A program made the position numbers and the translations under genes. The notes beneath the pieces were generated by a model that saw nothing but the letters and a program-made list of their open reading frames with translations, was not told the origin of the DNA and searched no databases. This document shows, piece by piece, positions 1-5,096 of a stretch of DNA of 5,096 bases. The DNA comes from Chlamydiia bacterium (lineage in GTDB: Bacteria > Chlamydiota > Chlamydiia > Chlamydiales > Simkaniaceae): positions 1-5,096 of the forward strand of contig JAGROF010000203.1 in NCBI GenBank assembly GCA_020440405.1, given 5' to 3'. Numbering within the stretch: the stretch's first letter is position 1; the number at the start of each line of letters is the position of its first letter.

Positions 1-1145
1 GGATTGAAAATGTCGTTTGGTATCCCACCATCCTATCCTTTATTGCAGGCACCATTGCCTTTAGCTTTAATCCCGAGCTTGCCAACAGCACTCTATATAT
101 GTTCTGCGTTATCTTTGGAGCGTTTTGGGGAGCCACTCTCTTAAACCTACTAGGTATGAAAATGTCAGGATGGATTAGTACCCTAGGTGTGATCTTAGGA
201 ACCATTATTCCTGGAATCGTTATTATTACTTTGGGAGTTGTTTGGTTAGGCGCAGGAAAACCCTCTCATATTGCCTTTAATTGGGACTCTTTTTTCCCTG
301 ACCTTTCGAGCCCTCAGCAGCTAGCTCTCCTTGCAGGTGTCTTGCTCGGATTTGCAGGGATGGAGATGTCTGCCGTTCACGCTAAGGATGTCAAAAATCC
401 TCAGAAAAATTATCCTCGAGCCATTCTTCTTTCTGCAACGATTATTATTCTCTTATCGGTTTTAGGAACGCTTGCTATTGCTGTGGTGATCCCTGAAAAA
501 AAGATCAGTTTGGTTTCAGGAGGGATGGAGGCGATTGCCTTCTTTCTAAGATCCTACAATCTGGGCTGGACGGTTCCGATCATTGCGTTCATGGTAGCCT
601 TCGGAGCGCTTGGAGCGATGAGCACCTGGACGGCTGGCCCCAGTAAAGGTCTCCTTGCTGCAGCGCAAGATGGAGATTTCCCCCCGATTTTACACAAGAT
701 CAACAAGCACAATATGCCGGTGGGAATGCTGATCTTTCAAGGAACTATTGTCTCGATTTTAGCGATTGTTTTTCTGTTCATGCCAAATGTGAATAGTTCA
801 TTCTGGATCCTTCTGGCTTTGACCTCTCAGCTGTATCTTCTCTTGTATACGATCATGTTCGCTGCTGGAATTTACCTGCGCTATAAAAAGCCCGATGTGC
901 CGAGGGCTTATAAAATTCCAGGAGGGAAATTTGGGATGTGGCTGACTGCAGGCATTGGCTTTATCAGCTCTCTCTCAGCCATTGCTATTGGCTTCTTCCC
1001 TCCAGAGCAGCTCGAAACAGGAAGTCCCCTATTCTATGTACTCTTCCTTGTCTTTGGCATTATTGTTTTCTGCGCAGCGCCCTTCATTATTCTTCTCTTC
1101 AAAAAGCCCAGCTGGAACGAGCCAATCCCTTTCAAAGATAACTAA
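1..1145 (+). CDS. GadC-like amino-acid antiporter (APC superfamily), 5' end missing
   Basis: The reading frame is open from the left edge (first whole codon at 3) to a TAA at 1143-1145, giving 380 residues of a longer protein. I count about ten hydrophobic membrane segments, roughly at residues 5-22, 32-52, 56-83, 106-125, 142-163, 190-212, 238-260, 266-292, 312-332 and 342-366 of the fragment. By recalled comparison it follows E. coli GadC (511 residues, 12 segments): GMEMSAVHAKDVKNP (from 119) matches GadC GVEASATHVNEMSNP, STWTAGPSKG (207-216) matches ASWIVGPSRG, and IPGGK (305-309) is shared. GadC exchanges glutamate for GABA across the inner membrane in acid resistance; the substrate here cannot be read from sequence, and another amino-acid exchange is equally possible. 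The protein ends about 14 residues after the last membrane segment, so the GadC C-terminal plug is absent. The start, about 100 residues upstream, lies outside the window. Confidence 0.88.
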   Translation, partial: IENVVWYPTILSFIAGTIAFSFNPELANSTLYMFCVIFGAFWGATLLNLLGMKMSGWISTLGVILGTIIPGIVIITLGVVWLGAGKPSHIAFNWDSFFPDLSSPQQLALLAGVLLGFAGMEMSAVHAKDVKNPQKNYPRAILLSATIIILLSVLGTLAIAVVIPEKKISLVSGGMEAIAFFLRSYNLGWTVPIIAFMVAFGALGAMSTWTAGPSKGLLAAAQDGDFPPILHKINKHNMPVGMLIFQGTIVSILAIVFLFMPNVNSSFWILLALTSQLYLLLYTIMFAAGIYLRYKKPDVPRAYKIPGGKFGMWLTAGIGFISSLSAIAIGFFPPEQLETGSPLFYVLFLVFGIIVFCAAPFIILLFKKPSWNEPIPFKDN

Positions 1146-1150
1146 TACCC

Positions 1151-1280
1151 ATAAACCTATCTCACATAAAGATGTTTTCTTATTCCAGCCTCTTTGGCAT
1201 TTTTTTCCTTTGTGGAAAGAAAAAATCTGCGCAAAGATTCAAGAAATCAAATAAATCCTTTATTATTGAGATAGGTCCAT
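1151..1280. repeat. Inverted pair of a 13-base motif, GAGATAGGTYYAT
   Basis: The plus strand carries GAGATAGGTCCAT at 1268-1280 and the minus strand carries GAGATAGGTTTAT at 1163-1151. The two face each other, with a perfect 10-base inverted core (1155-1164 against 1267-1276) about 100 bases apart. The pair sits in the space between the convergent antiporter and propeller genes. A third copy lies directly before glmS. Function is unknown. The arms are too far apart and too short for a typical terminator. Confidence 0.5.
1200..1222. other. AT-rich hairpin between convergent genes
   Basis: Seven T plus CC (1200-1208) can pair with GGAAAGAAA (1214-1222), making a 9-bp stem with one T-G wobble and a 5-base loop. 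It lies between two convergent genes, where a two-way terminator would be expected. The T run is in the 5' arm when read on the plus strand, and on neither strand is the stem followed by a separate U tract. It is therefore not a standard intrinsic terminator. A weak GCC/GGC stem (1189-1199) followed by the T run might serve the antiporter gene. The rest of 1146-1328 shows no gene. Confidence 0.3.
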
Positions 1281-1328
1281 CATGATCATTTAGTCCTGAT
1301 GAGCAAATAAGCCGCTTGAGTCTAAAGC

Positions 1329-2339
1329 TCAGTCATGAATCAAATGAATGCTATAGTAAGGCAAACCAGGATAGGAAGCAAAATTGACTTCTATACATTC
1401 TGGTTCACAATCGGCGACTCCATCATTATCTAACGTTATAACAGTGTTGTACTCAAGTGAAACTAAACAATAGGCTCTTGTAGAATCCGTATTAAAAACA
1501 CAGTCCTTAGGATCTCCTGCCATTATCAGTTGGCATGAAGAGTCTCCAATTTTAGCATTTTTCTTAACATCCACTATCGACACCCCTTTTTGGCCATAAG
1601 CTCCCTCCCAAACCGCATAAATTGTATTCCCATCTGGGCTCATTGTGAGTTTTTTGGGGTTATTTCCAACAGGGATTTTAGCAATGGTTCTTTTAAAAAG
1701 AAGGTCAAAAAGGACAATGGTACCATTGTCCTGGGAAAAAAATATTTTTCTACCATCCATAGAAAAAACAGCATGATTAGGTGTTGCTTCAGTTGGAATT
1801 GTTAAATACTCTCTATGAGAATCCAAACTAATTACAGATAAAGAGTTTGAACTAGAGTTGATTGCTACAAGATTTTTCTCATCGGGACTGATCACTATGG
1901 ATTCTGGCATCCCTTTCAGAGGAATACTGTCAGATTGAACCTTATTTGATAAATCAAAAACTAGAAGTTCCCCTGAAGAGTTATTGATTAAGTAGGCTTG
2001 TTGCTTCTTTGAAGCTACAGCAAGGAGATAAGGATTATCAGGAACACCGACTTTTTCAAAGCTGAACGTCATAACGATTTGATTAGACTTGAGATCAAAA
2101 CCTTTTAAATCCGTTATATAACGAAAGTCCTTAGGCATTACTTCTCCTCTTGCCAGGTAGACAAGACCATTTTCTTGGTCCAAAGCAACAGACTGATATG
2201 TACCAGGAAACGTTGCCAGCTGTTTCTTGCTTTCCATATCATAAACGGCTGTTTCATAGGGAGTTTGGACTAAAATCCTTTCTTTTGCATTAGCAAGCCC
2301 CATTAAAGAAACAAACAAAATCAACAAAAACTTTCTCAT
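1329..2339 (-). CDS. Secreted YVTN-type beta-propeller protein, function unknown
   Basis: The product has 336 residues. Residues 1-18 form a clear signal peptide: basic RK, hydrophobic core FLLILFVSLMGL, and an ANA cleavage site before Lys19, so it is exported to the periplasm or beyond. The mature part is made of repeated propeller blades, best seen as ISPDEKNLVAINSSSNSLSVISL (from 150), FSMDGRKIFFSQDNGTIVLFDL (from 192) and MSPDGNTIYAVWEGAYG with SIVDV (233-258). I judge six or seven blades. Related YVTN and lactonase-like propellers bind proteins or small ligands, but no catalytic residue is recognisable. All five cysteines (269, 280, 291, 311, 315) lie in the last 70 residues. I chose ATG at 2339 over the in-frame ATG at 2351 because GGAGGA lies just before 2339 and overlaps the upstream codon, and because the signal peptide then begins correctly. 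The gene is more AT-rich than mgtE next to it. The fold is fairly certain; the role is not known. Confidence 0.85.
   Translation of the reverse strand: MRKFLLILFVSLMGLANAKERILVQTPYETAVYDMESKKQLATFPGTYQSVALDQENGLVYLARGEVMPKDFRYITDLKGFDLKSNQIVMTFSFEKVGVPDNPYLLAVASKKQQAYLINNSSGELLVFDLSNKVQSDSIPLKGMPESIVISPDEKNLVAINSSSNSLSVISLDSHREYLTIPTEATPNHAVFSMDGRKIFFSQDNGTIVLFDLLFKRTIAKIPVGNNPKKLTMSPDGNTIYAVWEGAYGQKGVSIVDVKKNAKIGDSSCQLIMAGDPKDCVFNTDSTRAYCLVSLEYNTVITLDNDGVADCEPECIEVNFASYPGLPYYSIHLIHD
1711..1732. repeat. Perfect 22-bp palindrome inside the propeller gene
   Basis: The half-site AGGACAATGGT (1711-1721) is followed without a gap by its exact reverse complement (1722-1732). It lies within propeller codons for D-N-G-T-I-V, and because the symmetry is in codon register the same peptide is spelled in a frame of the opposite strand. 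A second near-palindrome, TTCTTTT-A-AAAAGAA, lies at 1688-1702. The block could form a cruciform or an RNA hairpin, or bind a dimeric protein. No function is shown. Confidence 0.75.
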
Positions 2340-2343
2340 TATT

Positions 2344-2349
2344 TCCTCC
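2344..2349 (-). promoter_or_regulatory. Strong Shine-Dalgarno sequence (GGAGGA) of the propeller gene
   Basis: GGAGGA on the minus strand is followed by AATA and then ATG (2339-2337). This decides the start: the ATG at 2351 overlaps the Shine-Dalgarno sequence itself and has no such site before it. It is the only strong ribosome binding site in the window. Confidence 0.8.
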
Positions 2350-2403
2350 ATCTAAAAAAGAGTTTACATGGTAGTAGGTGACTAAATTTTATTTCAATAG
2401 AAA

Positions 2404-2412
2404 ATTATAGCA
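2404..2412 (-). promoter_or_regulatory. Extended -10 promoter for the propeller gene
   Basis: The minus strand reads TGC-TATAAT, a perfect extended -10 element. At 17-bp spacing the -35 position (2432-2427) reads TGAATC, a poor match to TTGACA, as is usual for extended -10 promoters. Transcription would start near 2397, giving a leader of about 58 bases before the ATG at 2339. The element lies just past the mgtE stop codon, so the propeller gene probably has its own transcript. Confidence 0.55.
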
Positions 2413-2417
2413 GGCAA

Positions 2418-2440
2418 TCTCTAGCAGATTCACCTAGAGA
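2418..2440. promoter_or_regulatory. Dyad across the mgtE stop and the propeller -35 region
   Basis: TCTCTAG (2418-2424) and CTAGAGA (2434-2440) are perfect 7-bp arms around a 9-base centre. The dyad contains the mgtE stop codon (2436-2434) and covers the predicted -35 position of the propeller promoter. It could be an operator for the propeller gene, or a weak mgtE transcript-end hairpin. No U tract follows directly, which makes an intrinsic terminator less likely. Arms of this length also arise by chance, so location is the main support. Confidence 0.35.
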
Positions 2441-3414
2441 AGAAGGTACGTTCCGAGGGAGAGATAGATCAAGGTGGTGATCACGTCGGCAAACATCAGG
2501 ACTACGGGACCTGCGGCAACGCGGGGATCCCACTTGCGAGCATGCAAGATGAGGGGAACGGCAGAGCCGATGGTCGAGGTGATATAGACAGAGCACATAA
2601 TTCCAAACATGATCACGAAACCTGGGGCAATGCCATCTCCCCAAAGAAGGGAAACGGTTCCTACGATCACTCCTGAAGTGATGGCAAGAAGAGCAACGAC
2701 TTGCCACTCACAGATGAGACTTCCAATAGTATAGCTCCATTTACGGTGCTGTTTTTTAAGAAGCTGCATGCTTTGAGCCATCGATTGCATCGAGATCGAC
2801 TCAGAAAGAGTCAGAACGAGTGGGATAAACATGGCAAGAAGAAGGACTTTTGCAAGGACAATTTCAAAGACGCGGGAGATCACTGCACAGGCAAACCCTC
2901 CAAACATATTACAAAAGATCCAAGGCATTCTTGAGCGGTAACCTTTCCAGGCATTGGGACGCTTCCCTTCCTCGACGTACATCCCGATCATTTGGAAAAT
3001 ATCTGAGCGACGGCGTGCTGAGGCAACATCCACTTTTTCCTCAAGATAAATTCCTACATCGATCACCCCTAAAAGGCGGTTATGGTCATCAACAACGGGA
3101 AGGGCAAGAAGGTGATGGGTTTCGAGGAACTCCATGGCTTCTTGGAGGGTCTGACTCCCTTTGAGGCTAATCAGGTGGGTTCCCATGATGTCACGGATGG
3201 GCACATCGAGCTCAGTGAGGAGAAGACGACGGGTAGGCACCACGCCAATGAGCTTTCGCTCTTCATCGACAACATAGATATAAATAATCTCATCGGTAAT
3301 GTGCTTATCACGCAAGTAACGGAGTGCTTCTTCAACCGTATGTTCCACATGAATCGTAGTCCGAACCGGAGCAATAAAATCTCGCAGAGGCTTATTTAAA
3401 TCTTTTTCTGTCAT
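2434..3414 (-). CDS. mgtE: MgtE-type Mg2+ transporter, CBS pair plus membrane domain
   Basis: The product has 326 residues. Residues of about 14-69 and 77-130 form two CBS domains (IYVVDEERKLIGVVPTRRLL; LPVVDDHNRLLGVIDV), a linker helix follows, and five membrane segments lie near 164-184, 188-207, 228-256, 263-289 and 300-325. This order is that of MgtE, a Mg2+ channel of the inner membrane gated by Mg2+ bound to its cytosolic domains. Asp310 in the last segment (MFADVITTLIYL) matches the pore aspartate of Thermus MgtE. Family members are usually about 450 residues; the N-terminal helical domain is absent here. The usual GMGGN-GTQ stretch after segment 2 reads LSESISMQ (203-210). The frame stays open upstream to an ATG at 3525, but that would overlap the divergent methyltransferase gene and adds non-family sequence, so I start at MTEKDL. 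A GGAAAG lies about 16 bases before this ATG, farther than ideal. Transport of another divalent ion is possible. Confidence 0.88.
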   Translation of the reverse strand: MTEKDLNKPLRDFIAPVRTTIHVEHTVEEALRYLRDKHITDEIIYIYVVDEERKLIGVVPTRRLLLTELDVPIRDIMGTHLISLKGSQTLQEAMEFLETHHLLALPVVDDHNRLLGVIDVGIYLEEKVDVASARRRSDIFQMIGMYVEEGKRPNAWKGYRSRMPWIFCNMFGGFACAVISRVFEIVLAKVLLLAMFIPLVLTLSESISMQSMAQSMQLLKKQHRKWSYTIGSLICEWQVVALLAITSGVIVGTVSLLWGDGIAPGFVIMFGIMCSVYITSTIGSAVPLILHARKWDPRVAAGPVVLMFADVITTLIYLSLGTYLLL

Positions 3415-3482
3415 GTCAATCAGGTTACGTCTTTCCTGATAAATGTCAATACAGTAAACTGATCCTGATGAAACACAATACA
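3413..3482. promoter_or_regulatory. Divergent control region with repeated short motifs
   Basis: Only 53 bases separate the starts of mgtE (minus) and the methyltransferase gene (plus), so both promoters must lie in or near them. ATGTCAAT occurs at 3413-3420 and again exactly 30 bases on at 3443-3450. ATCAGG (3419-3424) and CCTGAT (3435-3440) form a 22-bp dyad. CCTGAT starts a second, imperfect repeat: 3435-3453 and 3464-3482 agree at 15 of 19 bases. On the minus strand each ATGTCAAT reads ATTGACAT and so contains TTGACA, a consensus -35, but no good -10 lies at the right distance. For the plus strand TACAGT (3450-3455) or TAAACT (3455-3460) are weak -10 candidates. Confidence 0.4.
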
Positions 3483-4220
3483 TCTTGGAAACAAGTCGGA
3501 AAGTGGTACGATGAAATCGTCTCAAAAGAGGGACACACGTACCATAAAGAGGTAATTTTCCCTGCCCTCAAGCGGTGGCTTTCTTTTAAGGAAGGAGATG
3601 CCGTTCTTGATTTAGGGTGCGGACAAGGAATTTTGGCACGGCAACTTCCTAAAAAGATCGACTACTTAGGGATTGACCTCGCCAAACCTTTGATCGAAAA
3701 AGCTCAGTCCTATACCCACCACTCTTTTAAAGTCGGCGATGCGACTGCTCCTCTATCGCTTTCAAAGAAAGATTTTAGTCATGTGACCTTTATCCTTTCG
3801 CTGCAAAATATGAAGCAAGGAAATCTAGCGATCCAAAATGGAGCACACCACCTTCGAAAAAGAGGAAAACTCATCTTGGTCCTAAACCACCCTTGCTATC
3901 GGATTCCACGGCAATCAAGTTGGGGAATCGATGAGGAAAAAAAATTGCAGTATCGCCGGGTCGACCGCTACCTTTCCCCTCTGGAAATCCCCATCCAAAT
4001 GCATCCGAGTCAAAAGGAAAAATCTGTCACGACCTTTTCCTATCACCATCCCCTATCCACCTACGTAGATTGGATGACAGAGGCAGGCTTTGCTATTACC
4101 CGCATAGAAGAGTGGCACTCCCCAAAAACATCGACGGGAAAAAAAGCAAAGATGGAAGATCGCGCGCGAAAAGAATTTCCCCTTTTTCTTGCTCTAGAAG
4201 GAACGATTGGGATAAGCTAA
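3468..4220 (+). CDS. Class I SAM-dependent methyltransferase, substrate unknown
   Basis: The product has 250 residues, with no signal peptide or membrane segment, so it should act in the cytosol. Motif I, VLDLGCGQGILA (46-57), is the glycine-rich SAM-binding loop; YLGIDLAKPLIEKA (66-79) carries the acidic residue (Asp70) expected to hold the SAM ribose; GDAT (90-93) and HVTFILSLQNM (105-115) match the next motifs of the UbiE/Methyltransf_11 fold. The C-terminal half has a distinctive block, LNHPCYRIPRQSSWG (139-153), then YRRVDRYLSP (162-171) and YHHPLSTYVDWMTEAGF (192-208), likely to shape the substrate pocket. I recall this block from uncharacterised bacterial methyltransferases but cannot name a substrate. 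ATG at 3468 is the only ATG start before motif I; its Shine-Dalgarno is poor. It diverges from mgtE and is followed 41 bases later by glmS on the same strand, so the two may share a transcript. Confidence 0.87.
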   Translation: MKHNTSWKQVGKWYDEIVSKEGHTYHKEVIFPALKRWLSFKEGDAVLDLGCGQGILARQLPKKIDYLGIDLAKPLIEKAQSYTHHSFKVGDATAPLSLSKKDFSHVTFILSLQNMKQGNLAIQNGAHHLRKRGKLILVLNHPCYRIPRQSSWGIDEEKKLQYRRVDRYLSPLEIPIQMHPSQKEKSVTTFSYHHPLSTYVDWMTEAGFAITRIEEWHSPKTSTGKKAKMEDRARKEFPLFLALEGTIGIS

Positions 4221-4250
4221 AGGCATGGCTGCAAAGCAATTTACAATAGC

Positions 4251-4263
4251 GAGATAGGTTCAT
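4251..4263 (+). repeat. Third copy of GAGATAGGTYYAT, at the glmS start
   Basis: GAGATAGGTTCAT overlaps the first two bases of the glmS ATG (4262-4264). It differs by one base from each of the two copies at 1151-1280. The AGG inside it (4256-4258) is the only Shine-Dalgarno-like sequence near glmS, three bases from the ATG, which is closer than usual. It may simply be the ribosome binding region, but sharing 12 of 13 bases with distant intergenic copies is unexplained. Confidence 0.45.
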
Positions 4264-5096
4264 GTGCGGAATTTTTGGTTACATTCGATCCTCAAAGAAC
4301 AAGCAGAGTCCTGTTGATGTCTGTATCAACGGTCTCAAATTGCTTGAATACCGCGGCTATGACTCTTCGGGTATCGCTGGAGTCATCGATGGAAAAATCC
4401 GTGCGTGTAAGCGTGCCGGAAAGGTCCATGCCCTGCAAACGGCTGTTGCCGAAGAAAAGATTGAGCTCAGTGCCACGATTGCGCATACCCGCTGGGCTAC
4501 CCATGGCATTCCTAATGAGGAGAACGCTCACCCCCACCTTGATGAGCGCGAAACCCTTGCAGTTGTCCACAATGGGATCATTGAAAACTACAATATGATC
4601 CGCAACAAATTAATGGAGAAAGGAATCGTTTTTCTTTCCGATACCGATACAGAGGTCATTGCTGCTTTGATCTCTCACTATTACCAAGGAAATCTCCGCT
4701 TAGCTGTCCAAAAAGCAATGAAAGAACTTCAAGGCTCATTTGCGATTGCTGTGATCCATAAAGATCACCCCAATGAAATGGTTGGGGCTTCTCGGGAAAG
4801 CCCCCTTGTTGTGGGCATTGACCCTGAAAATGGAGAGGCATACCTCTCATCAGATGCCAACTCGTTCAATGGAAAAGTCCTTGATATTCTCTATCTCAAA
4901 GATGATGAGGTCATCACTCTTAAACCTGATGCGTTTACCATCTATAATTCTCATGGGAAAAAAATTGAAAAGGAGCTGAAACGGGTTGCCTTTGAAGATA
5001 TGGCTGTTTCGAAAAATGGGTACGACCATTATATGCTTAAAGAGATCTTCGAGCAGCCACAAACGATCCAACAAGCAATGGTTGGGCGTTTTAAGG
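4262..5096 (+). CDS. glmS: Glutamine--fructose-6-phosphate aminotransferase, 3' end missing
   Basis: The window holds 278 codons of a family usually about 610 residues long. GlmS moves the amide nitrogen of glutamine to fructose-6-phosphate, making glucosamine-6-phosphate, the first committed step to UDP-GlcNAc for peptidoglycan and lipopolysaccharide. The N-terminal glutaminase domain is complete: Met is followed by Cys2, the nucleophile once Met is removed; RGYDSSG (31-37), HTRWATHG (75-82, with the glutamine-binding Arg77), HNGIIENY (103-110, Asn104 and Gly105 of the oxyanion hole) and SDTDTEV (126-132, Asp129) are all present. GYDHYMLKEIFEQP (253-266) is the conserved linker to the two sugar-isomerase domains, which lie beyond the right edge. 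No frameshift is visible. The start is fixed by the need for Cys2. The leader is too short for a glmS ribozyme. An asparagine synthetase or PurF is excluded by the linker sequence. Confidence 0.97.
   Translation, partial: MCGIFGYIRSSKNKQSPVDVCINGLKLLEYRGYDSSGIAGVIDGKIRACKRAGKVHALQTAVAEEKIELSATIAHTRWATHGIPNEENAHPHLDERETLAVVHNGIIENYNMIRNKLMEKGIVFLSDTDTEVIAALISHYYQGNLRLAVQKAMKELQGSFAIAVIHKDHPNEMVGASRESPLVVGIDPENGEAYLSSDANSFNGKVLDILYLKDDEVITLKPDAFTIYNSHGKKIEKELKRVAFEDMAVSKNGYDHYMLKEIFEQPQTIQQAMVGRFK

Noticed and set aside
938..1254. Two plus-strand reading frames overlapping the antiporter end
   Set aside because: They lie in other frames over a well-supported membrane protein, and neither translation shows a recognisable domain.
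1281..1328. Intrinsic terminator after the propeller gene
   Set aside because: The short TGAGC/GCTCA pairing has a loop of over 20 bases and no U tract on the minus strand.
1590..1805. Plus-strand reading frame opposite the propeller gene
   Set aside because: It is an antisense shadow. It repeats the propeller's DNGTIVL peptide only because of the palindrome at 1711-1732.
2340..2351. ATG at 2351 as the propeller gene start
   Set aside because: It overlaps the GGAGGA Shine-Dalgarno sequence that serves the ATG at 2339, and it would put acidic residues before the signal peptide.
2405..3399. Several reading frames on both strands over mgtE
   Set aside because: Their translations are low-complexity and rich in Arg, Ser and His, with no family likeness, and the mgtE frame explains the region.
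3415..3525. Upstream extension of mgtE to the ATG at 3525
   Set aside because: It would overlap the start of the divergent methyltransferase gene by 58 bases, and the added residues are not like MgtE. The frame is open there only by chance.
4242..4247. TACAAT as a -10 element for glmS
   Set aside because: No acceptable -35 lies 16-18 bases upstream, it is not preceded by TG, and the leader would be only about 8 bases long. It remains possible but unsupported.
4221..4261. glmS ribozyme or riboswitch before glmS
   Set aside because: The gap is only 41 bases and holds none of the paired core of the ribozyme, which is known mainly from Gram-positive bacteria.
4275..5074. Reading frames overlapping glmS on both strands
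   Set aside because: The glmS frame is intact with all glutaminase motifs; the others are shadows.

Overview
This window holds five protein genes and no RNA gene, CRISPR array or recognisable mobile element. It looks like ordinary chromosomal DNA from a Gram-negative bacterium of moderate GC content. A GadC-type amino-acid antiporter, an MgtE transporter without its N-terminal domain, weak Shine-Dalgarno sequences and glmS together would suit an environmental (Parachlamydia-like) chlamydia. An intracellular gammaproteobacterium such as a Legionella relative is also possible. This assignment is an inference from protein character; no single marker in the window proves it.

Layout: (1) 1-1145, plus strand: the C-terminal three quarters of a GadC-like APC-superfamily antiporter, cut by the left edge. 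(2) 1146-1328: a convergent intergenic stretch with an AT-rich hairpin and two inverted copies of a short motif. (3) 1329-2339, minus strand: a secreted YVTN-type beta-propeller protein of unknown function, with a strong ribosome binding site and a good extended -10 promoter. (4) 2434-3414, minus strand: an mgtE-type Mg2+ transporter with CBS pair and membrane domain only. (5) 3415-3467: a short divergent control region rich in small repeats. (6) 3468-4220, plus strand: a class I SAM-dependent methyltransferase. (7) 4262-5096, plus strand: the N-terminal 278 codons of glmS, cut by the right edge.

The genes do not form one obvious pathway. GlmS makes glucosamine-6-phosphate for the cell envelope, and MgtE and the antiporter handle ion and amino-acid traffic across the inner membrane. 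The propeller protein is exported and looks compositionally different (more AT-rich) from mgtE beside it. The methyltransferase and glmS lie 41 bp apart on the same strand and could be co-transcribed. mgtE and the propeller gene are also on one strand, but the propeller gene appears to have its own promoter.

I found no convincing new system. The observations most worth checking are a perfect 22-bp palindrome inside the propeller gene, a 13-base motif (GAGATAGGTYYAT) present three times and only in intergenic DNA, a dyad overlapping the propeller promoter, the divergent mgtE/methyltransferase control region, and domain losses in two of the transporters.
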